Shown: positions 57,096-64,000 of the stretch, piece by piece
Layout of the letters: each line of letters starts with the position of its first letter
How positions within the stretch are numbered: position 1 is the first letter of the stretch
Assembly: GCA_963920635.1 (NCBI GenBank)
Contig: OY987307.1
Coordinates: 20,475,735-20,539,734 of the forward strand
DNA from: Pseudeuparius sepicola
Lineage: Eukaryota; Arthropoda; Insecta; Coleoptera; Anthribidae
Direction: 5' to 3'
DNA length: 64,000 nucleotides
Made by a program: the position numbers and the translations under genes
Notes under the pieces: generated by a model
Seen by the model: the letters and a program-made list of their open reading frames with translations, nothing else
What the model was told of the DNA's origin: nothing
Database searches by the model: none

Positions 57096-57910
57096 TCCTA
57101 TACCTACTATACTTGTACAAATATTAATTTTCAAATTCAAAGTCATTCTTCATAAAAAAAGTCTGCTTGTTCTTAAAATAAGATTGGCATGGAAAAAGTT
57201 AACATTACTTATACTGAGTGACCAGAAAATTGAAGAAACGTTAATTAGCATAAGAGTAAACTACCTCTATTTGTAGAGATAGTGAAAAAGTTATAAAGAA
57301 AATTTTTTCAGCATGGTAAGTGTACAAAATTTCAGCGTTAGGCGTACTTTGATTTTTTTCAAAAAAAAAATTGTTTTCTGTAAATATACTGCGACACAAC
57401 TATTAATAAATCTTTCTCAGAATGGAAAACTACGCATGATGTCAACATTTAACGATTCTAGGCCGACTTTTTATTTTGGAAAATATTGGAGGAAACTCAA
57501 GGTAGGCCCAAGATTGTCAACAATTTTTTCATCATACACAGTTTCCTACTCTGAGCAACTTTTATTTATACCTACAGTTTTGTCGTACTACCTACAGAAA
57601 ATTATTTAATCCGAGAAAAACAAGAAAACATCAAAAATCAAAATGGGTCTAACGCTTTCCAATTTTGTATACCTATAAATAACTTACCAGGATGAACAAA
57701 CTTTTTTATAACTTTTTTTCAATATCTCTACAAATAGAGGCAGTTTACTCTTAGGCGAATTAACGTATCTTCAATTTTCTGGTCACTTAGTATAAGTAGC
57801 ATTAACTTTTTCTTTGCCTATCTTATTTTAAGAACAAGCAGACTTATTTATCAATAATGACTTTTTTTTCGAAAAATTGAAAATAAAAATGTTTACTAGT
57901 AGGTATAGTT
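57096..57910. mobile_element. Fold-back element (CTATACCTACTA terminus)
   Basis: Left CTATACCTACTATACTTGTA and right ACTAGTAGGTATAG are inverted ends. The arms pair through GTCTGCTTGTTCTTAAAATA, ACTTATACTGAGTGACCAG and CTCTATTTGTAGAGATA blocks for about 210 bp. The centre contains TTTTTCAAAAAAAA tracts and arm-like sequence similar in style to M1/M2. The 98-codon open frame in the loop shows no motif. Confidence 0.75.
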
Positions 57911-57969
57911 GTTAAGTCCATCCGTAGACACACTGTGGGCATATAACAAAAACCTGTTGGTTCCTGCGC

Positions 57970-58050
57970 ATAGTTTGTCATTATATATTATATGAAATTA
58001 TTATATATTATATGAAATTATTTATATAATTATATTATTATTATTATTTC
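57970..58050. repeat. AT microsatellite with 20-bp duplication
   Basis: TTATATATTATATGAAATTA occurs twice in tandem, followed by a TTATATTATTATTATTATTT run. Confidence 0.8.
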
Positions 58051-58289
58051 CCAAACAAATCTATATAAAGGAATGCAGTTTTTTCTCTTCTGGAAATAGA
58101 AGAAATCCCCAGAACTAACTTTGTACATTAGTGAAAATTTGGCCATCACGTTATAAGTGGTAGGTAGATATTAATATATTTAAGAACGCGTTATACATAT
58201 AACTCATTAGTATTAGTCCTGTATTCCTCATGAAACATTAATGTTCGCTGTCCTTCTAGAAAGATAAGAAGATTTGAGGCAAACATGCG

Positions 58290-58620
58290 CCTAAGAAAAT
58301 AACATTACCCGGGCTTAACCGTCTTTCTCTTGTAGATCCGGCAACGTCCGACGCGTCGCTCGGCGCTCGTTGGTGGTAATCGCCATTTGAAATTTAGATG
58401 GCTGGGCGGATTTTTATCGACCGGGGATCTATCGATCAAATCTGAGCGACGCCTGCATGGGCTGGGTCGCGGCCGGTCGGCGTGTGTGGGACTTTATTAT
58501 CCTACCCGGAAGTACCATCTTATTGGATCTTATGCATTGCCGGATTCGTTAGTTGTCTCTTGTGTTGGGAATCAACAGGCCAGCGCCGCAACCGTTGTGG
58601 TTAGATGCTTTCTTTTTTGA
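58290..58620. promoter_or_regulatory. Putative regulatory island
   Basis: A CG-rich block (CGACGCGTCGCTCGGCGC) is followed by GGTGGTAATCGCCATTTG and TTTTATCGACCGGGGATC then TATCGATC, which includes ATCGAT-type cores. A 77-codon plus frame has no motif. It is similar to the other islands. Confidence 0.3.
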
Positions 58621-60550
58621 TATAAATGTAGGTATGCTTAAATGATCGGATTGTTCCAAAGCTCTTATACAGGGTTAGGTTTTGTATATTTAATAACGGT
58701 TCATCCAAGTCGTCTAATTTCTTGCGTAGATAGATCCTTGATTGCTTCATGGAGAAAGTTTTTATATCGGTTAAAGAACTATCATATGTTTCTGGCTCTC
58801 TGAGCCATTCCTTTCATCTTCATCAATTATGTGAAAGGTTCTTGTATATATTCCCAAAGATTGCCAAGAAATATACAGTGTGCTGATTTGAAAACCAGTC
58901 TCCCTTTATATTTCGGTAATGAACAAACATTTTAAAAATCGTAATAATATCCCCCCACCACCCTCTACTTGAAAGCTTTAAATGGGATTACCCGGCTTGT
59001 GATACCTCATTTTAAAGATAACTACCCCATTTGTTGTCGGTAGCGGAAAAACAAAGTACACTATTATATGGACACGAAGCGAAAACCAATTAGTCCCAAA
59101 AAATAAAGTCTATTGTCACGTTCTGCTCTCACTTCTGCAAAAGTTTGCCTTATTAATCTTCTACATTCTTTAGTTATTCTGCCATTCAAATATTGTATGT
59201 TGTGCACATCTTACACGTATAGGTACTACGTCAGTGACTGATCTATTTTATATCCGTTGGTGCATGACCCCTATTATTATTGTTATTGAATGGACCAGAG
59301 AATTTTCTTCTAACTTCTAGTGTCGTACTAGTTTTTATGAAAGCTTCTACATAACCTCAGTGTACTAAACCATCCACGAAAATTTTTCACGAAAAAGTGA
59401 TGTTCCAAAAAATAATGATCTAAACCTGGATTTTGATACCCTTGATACTCAAAAAGTTTGTTGTAGAACAATCAATAGGTATCAAGTTTATGCATCTATT
59501 ATGTCTACAGAGACCCTTATACAAGGAGTTGCCTAGTAGGAAAACTTCGAATATCACATGATATTGAATTCGATATGCATCGTTTTCGACGAGTAGTTTT
59601 TTTTGTCAATGTCAAAACTAATTTTTTCAATGTCGTCATGAGCAAATATTGCGATGGATACGACTTTGGTCCAAATTCCGATTTGAATTACAATGGCCTG
59701 TGTGATTTCTTTATCGTCTGGAAATTTATCAACCAATAATGCATCTAATTGTAAACTGAAAGGTGCGTTGGACATAGAGCAATGCAAATGTAGCATTATT
59801 TTTCATTTACAGTCGTTAATTAACTTTTAACACTGTAATAACACTTAATTACGTTCGGGTAATTTTTTAATTTCCATTCTGGCTGAAGCACATTGACTGG
59901 CATTCTTATTGATATATCCCATTATAAAGATATATTGACAAACTTGTTGACAAAAAATATACACGACTGAATTAATGATGGAAACATTCGTAGCCACATT
60001 TCTCTATCGCAGTTGGCCTAATGATCAGACTAACTGTTTTCGAAATCTCAAAAATGAAGCTCTTAAAAAAGTTATGAAGATTTACATTTTTGTTGAATTC
60101 ACGCTTAGTAACTAAGTACATGTTTGAGAGGTGTTTTACTTAATAGAAAACCTTCGGAAAGCATCAATTAGTCTTCTTGACAAAGGAGGAACGATTACCC
60201 TGCTTTGGAAGTGAAAACAGATCAGTCCACAATTTTTTTATACAGGAACCAACAAAGATTTATTCTACCGCTTGCTGCCTGCTTGAATAATAAGTAGGAT
60301 GTGAGGAGAAGCGCCACACTATGCAGTATTTAAGATGTTTCAGTGCAGTCAAGTAGTGTTACATATTATGAATCACTTACTTTCCCATCGAATGCGCATA
60401 AGTTGCTAATGTGGTTGCTAAAAAAAATCTTTACAAAAGCACGAAATGCTAATCTTCCTGGAATGCACTTCTTGTACGGCACAAAAATTTAAATTGAATG
60501 CGGTTGAAAACAGTCCTTGATGAATATTCGTTTTCCTTAAAAAATCCCAA
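58621..60550. other. Unassigned AT-rich stretch
   Basis: A minus-strand open frame at 59554-59796 (80 codons, e.g. LDALLVDKFPDDKEITQAIV) has protein-like composition but no family I recognise and no visible splice context. No inverted-repeat element was detected. Confidence 0.3.
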
Positions 60551-60870
60551 CAATGGTTTTTCTATAACGATTTTTTATCGGGTCGGGACGTATGTGCATT
60601 ATTTAGATTACAATAACGATCCTTTGTGGTAGGTCAGGAACCTCTTATCACGTTTTATATTTTTATCGTTTTGTGTACTATACGCCGTATATTTTCATAT
60701 TTGCCGTACGCGTTTTTTTACGCTTTGTCAGCGGTTCTAAAAATGTTCAGACGAGCAGAATTCTTCATACAATGTAAGAGCCTCTTATCGCATTCAGTTC
60801 CGTAAAGCACATTTCCTACGTTTATAAATAAGCCAAATGCCAAATTTTATGGCCTTAAATCGTCGTTAGA
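60551..60870. promoter_or_regulatory. Putative regulatory island
   Basis: It contains CTATAACGATTTTTTATCGG, CTTATCACGTTTTATATTTT then TATCGTTTT, and GTACGCGTTTTTTTACGC, i.e. repeated ACGTTTTA/TTTTTACG-type cores, with a modest GC rise. No exon recognised. Enhancer role is inference. Confidence 0.3.
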
Positions 60871-61831
60871 AAACCTCATCGTTTTGCGGAAAAATCATTT
60901 TAGAGATGCATTTTTTCAAAAGTTATCTGCACAAAGATCAGCAATTCATTCAGATTATGATCAAAATTGCTTTCTAATACCTAGTTGAATTACATTTTGT
61001 GGCATCGAATCGTGTTTCACGACAAAATATTGCTTAGTGGATAAGGCTATAAGTACAGACTATTCCAAATTGCTTATTGCTTCCGTTAAAATACTATATA
61101 GGTATATTGACGCAACATTTTTTTCTTTTCTCGGATAGGTATCCCAAACGCTTACAGTAATGCCAATTATCTCTTCGTAAATTCTTTCAATGGGGAGTAA
61201 AAACTGATATATCTGCATTTCAAGCAAAGTCTATTACATCTAATTTAATCTATGATCCCAATATGGTTTTAATAATAAGTGTTCCTTATATTCTTCCATC
61301 GCGAAGTTGAAGACTACAGACCGTTATAAAGAGAGATAAATGAGAGAAACATCTACAGTGGCGTGCCAAGAACATAATGCTTGGAGATCGACAAAGAAGA
61401 ATCGCAGAGTCAGCTAGTTGTTAGCATCCAACATGGTTTAATACCATGTACACCCTACACCAAGTATATTGACCGAAGAATGATATACATTTTATCATAT
61501 ACAGTGTAGTGGATAATAACTTATAGTATTCCTGTAGTAATAGTAGTATTTTTTATGTGTGAGGCATAACGTATAATTTGCAACTAAAGTATAGCGAGAA
61601 TTTTAACTAAGCATAACCATGTTCGACGCTTATATAAAAACTGTAAACAATAGTCGCGACACTCAGCGAAAGGTTGAGTTGACATGAATCAGTGAACTTT
61701 TCTTTGATAATCGTTCCGTTACAATTATGGCGCTAAAAATAGAACACACGCTTTTTTAATTGCCATATAGCTTTTATTATCTCGTAGCTCTGTTAAGTAC
61801 CTATAAGATGCGCCTGAAATAACATTTTCTT
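60871..61831. other. Unassigned AT-rich stretch
   Basis: No coding or repeat feature recognised. Confidence 0.35.
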
Positions 61832-62417
61832 TAAATCGACGGTGAAGTTGCCTCAAAATCGCCATTAATAGCTCAGAAATCGGCACTGAAGTAGCCCATC
61901 ATTGCACGATTTTTTCAATAAGGAGGCCTTGACGAGATGTAAACATCAAACGTCAGACGCGGAGCCATCGCCCGTTAAAAGTGACCAAATATTCAAAACC
62001 CGGCCAATAAAGGCCCATTTAACTTTTCGTACACATTGCGAAATTGTTACCTATAGCAGCGCAATCTTTCAGTATAAATATTTTAGTTGGTTTGAATATC
62101 AATCTACTTTTATGGAGGCTGCACAACAGGCACCAGTTTGGAGTTTCTGTTGGGAAGCGCCGTGCCTCGTCATAGGTAGAGCGATCGTCAAAGTCAAGCA
62201 ACGCCGCGCGCAGTCGGTTCATGGACGGGTGCGAGCTCTTATGCTATTTTTTTGCCTAATAAAACAGTTTTTCTCCCGATTTCAAAAAAAATACGATATG
62301 TACCTCGGCAGTCTCGGCACTGAAGTTCTTTTGATGACTCATGTGGTTTATTTGCCTCGGCCACATGAGTCGTAAAAAGTTGAACTTCAGTGCCTTGGTA
62401 CATAAATAACTATTTTA
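61832..62417. mobile_element. Repeat family A, copy 3 (uninterrupted)
   Basis: This copy gives the reference order for the family: GCCATTAATAGCTCAGAAAT, AACGTCAGACGCGGAGCC, TTCAAAACCCGGCCAATAAA, TTTATGGAGGCTGCACAAC, GCGCAGTCGGTTCATGGAC, then a 3' hairpin made of TCGGCACTGAAGTTC and GAACTTCAGTGCCTTGG, ending ACATAAATAACTATTTT. The class is unclear: no LTR, poly-A tail or obvious TSD. The 157-codon open frame across it is not preserved in the other copies. Confidence 0.6.
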
Positions 62418-63114
62418 TTTTCCATGGCATTTTTCATTTTTCAATGTAGTTTTTATGATTCAATTTTCAATTTGGCCAAGATGAAGGGCGATATCAAATA
62501 TGATGAAATTTTGGAAAACACTGGAGAGAAAATGCCTCGTTGATTATATTTAGAGAAGACTCTTTGGATAATGTAAGTGTTATACATTTATGTCTTTTAC
62601 TTGTAGATTCTTGATTCTGGAAGGAGTATTTTTAAAATTGATTCCTTGACCATAAGGAGTTTCACATAGAATCAAACTGACTCAAAAGATATTAAAGTAT
62701 ATTGTAATGTCAACAAAGAGAGCTGAACTGAGGATTTGATCTCATGCAAAACTGATTTAGTGAAATGTTCCTTATTGTGACTTTTTCGTCTTTTTCACTT
62801 TATTATTCCATTAACTATCATACTCCTGGCTTGGCAATACTGATCAAATGGAATTACTGTCCTTGCTTTATCATGCGGTGAATTTCGTCATCACAGCCTT
62901 GAAAAAGGTAACGCACATTGAAATGCATGTGTCAGTGTTTCTCGACCTATGTAAATTTACTTTACCTTACAATTTACTTACTTATACGCACAATCCATTA
63001 TATCATTGTAGGAATAATCAGGATCTATCATACTTTTAAGATGTCCACTACACATTTTGATGCTTTTATTTTATAAGTTATTTTGCAACAATGGCCTCTT
63101 TAACAGGTCTTATA
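62418..63114. other. Unassigned stretch
   Basis: No gene recognised; ends at the TA target (63113-63114) of the mariner element. Confidence 0.35.
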
Positions 63115-64000
63115 CAGGGTGGGGCAAAAGATTTAGTGCAGTTTTGAAGGGCTGTGAAAAAATAATGACTCATCTTAGAAATCTATGTTTTTTTTTATTT
63201 TGTTCGGTACATTATGCCATTTTATTACTTAAATTTTAAAGATAACATCAGAAAGATGATGGCCTCCAGCGGCTACACATTCATTTAGGCGATTTCTGAA
63301 ATTTTCGGCCGCTCGTTGGCACATCTCGACGGGTATAGCGTTGATTTCCTCCCGAATTCGGTCCTTGAGGTTTTCCACGGTGTGAGGCCGATGTCTGAAA
63401 ACCTTTTCCTTAAGGTAGCCCCACAGGAAGAAATCACATATGCTCAAATCAGGTGAGCGTGCGGGCCACCCAACGTTACCTCTCAAAGAAACGATGCGCC
63501 CAGGGAACCTTTGTCGCAGTTTCCTCATTGAAATTTGAGCAGTATGGGCAGTAGTCCCGTCTTGTTGAAACCAGATATCTCCCAAATCTGTTTCCTGACT
63601 CAGTTCTTCCAATGCGGGTTCAAAAAAATTTTCCAACATGTAAACATAACGTTGAGCGTTGACAGTTACAGTCTCTCCATCCTCCTCAAAAAAGTAGGGT
63701 CCAACCACCCCAAATTTGGAAACCGCACACCAAACGGTCACTTTTGGGGAATGAAGAGGTCTCTCGTGCAAATGCTTTGGGTTAGTTTCGGCCCAGTACC
63801 GAAAATTTTGTTTATTAACTGCTCCGCATAGATGAAAGTGGGCCTCGTCGCTACTGAAAAAAGTCGATCTCTCATGAATCCGGTCCAACATTTCTTGGGA
63901 ACAGTTAATGCGGTTTTCATAGTCACGAGGGTTTAATTCTTGAACAATCATAATCTTGTAGGGGTGGAATGATAAATCTTTGTGTAAAATCCTCCTTAGA
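63115..64000 (-). mobile_element. DD41D mariner-type transposon, 3' portion
   Basis: The terminus CAGGGTGGGGCAAAAGATTT follows TA at 63113-63114 and lies 114 bp beyond the transposase stop. The other end is outside the window. The element begins with the same CAGGGTG as many fold-back elements in the window, but differs right after it. Confidence 0.75.
63229..64000 (-). CDS. Tc1/mariner-superfamily transposase, DD41D type, partial
   Basis: An uninterrupted minus-strand frame of 257 codons runs from the window edge to a stop at 63229. It opens in LRRILHKDLSFHPYKIMIVQ, the linker after the N-terminal HTH, so the true start lies outside; the Met at 63951 is internal. Counting from that Met, the catalytic acids are D35 (SSDEAHFHL), D131 (WFQQDGTTAHTA) and D173 (SPDLSICDFFLWG). 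The 41-residue gap defines the DD41D (rosa/visitor-like) branch rather than classic mariner DD34D. The protein would cut and join the TIRs in the nucleus. No stop or frameshift in 772 bp suggests a recent, possibly active copy, unlike every other transposase in this window. Confidence 0.88.
   Translation of the reverse strand, partial: LRRILHKDLSFHPYKIMIVQELNPRDYENRINCSQEMLDRIHERSTFFSSDEAHFHLCGAVNKQNFRYWAETNPKHLHERPLHSPKVTVWCAVSKFGVVGPYFFEEDGETVTVNAQRYVYMLENFFEPALEELSQETDLGDIWFQQDGTTAHTAQISMRKLRQRFPGRIVSLRGNVGWPARSPDLSICDFFLWGYLKEKVFRHRPHTVENLKDRIREEINAIPVEMCQRAAENFRNRLNECVAAGGHHLSDVIFKI

Noticed and set aside
61902..62375. 157-codon ORF in repeat A
   Set aside because: Other copies of the repeat do not keep the frame; it is noncoding repeat DNA.

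Overview
The window looks like AT-rich insect chromosomal DNA. The reasons are long intron-like and intergenic stretches, spliced exons with GT/AG borders, a C2H2 zinc-finger exon of the rotund/squeeze/lin-29 type, Penelope-like elements, a Jockey-like LINE tail, a DD41D mariner-type transposase, and many TA-flanked fold-back elements beginning CAGGGTG or CAGTGYGTCCC. The order cannot be fixed from sequence alone; beetle or hemipteran would both fit. There is no prokaryotic gene organisation, CRISPR array or rRNA.

Host gene content is sparse and on the minus strand. A well-supported zinc-finger exon (5211-5436) begins in phase 0 after an AG acceptor and ends at a GTGAGA donor. About 19.4 kb upstream, a likely first coding exon (24873-25106) has an ATG preceded by an in-frame stop and ends in phase 0 at a GTAATT donor. 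The phases are compatible with one gene. However, the zinc-finger exon starts in the middle of a finger, so at least one exon must lie between them, and later exons must lie beyond the left edge. The intron and the upstream 39 kb carry GC-richer islands with homeodomain-like cores (13.1, 15.1-15.8, 19.4-19.9, 30.7-31.5, 37.7-38.3, 41.9-42.3, 46.6-46.9, 48.1-48.6, 51.1-51.4, 56.0-56.4, 58.3-58.6 and 60.6-60.9 kb). These look like regulatory DNA of a developmental gene, by inference only.

Most of the remainder is a transposon graveyard. 1.5-6.2 kb: fold-backs, a long-TIR element with a transposase remnant, and a PIF/Harbinger-type element (TSD TTA) that still carries a MADF ORF. 8.1-8.4 kb: a Crypton-like recombinase remnant. 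10.7-11.3, 22.7-24.5 and 33.9-35.8 kb: Penelope pieces with GIY-YIG and RT (YVDD) motifs, two of them split by later insertions. 11.8-12.8, 18.3-19.3, 20.0-21.3 and 38.7-39.3 kb: hAT-like non-autonomous elements, the first with a perfect 8-bp TSD. 16.0-17.9 kb: a nested stack containing a tandem duplication. 25.4-26.9 kb: an element with arrays of about 20-bp ACAC...GTGT hairpin units, just upstream of the putative first exon. 36.9-46.2 kb: TA-flanked fold-backs. 49-57 kb: LINE and IS630-like transposase remnants, a long hairpin with a Cys-rich ORF in its loop, and a duplicated GC-rich segment. Right edge: an uninterrupted DD41D mariner transposase that runs off the window.

There is no operon-like cooperation between genes. 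The biology readable here is one developmental transcription-factor locus with large introns, heavily colonised by DNA transposons whose order of arrival can partly be read from nesting.
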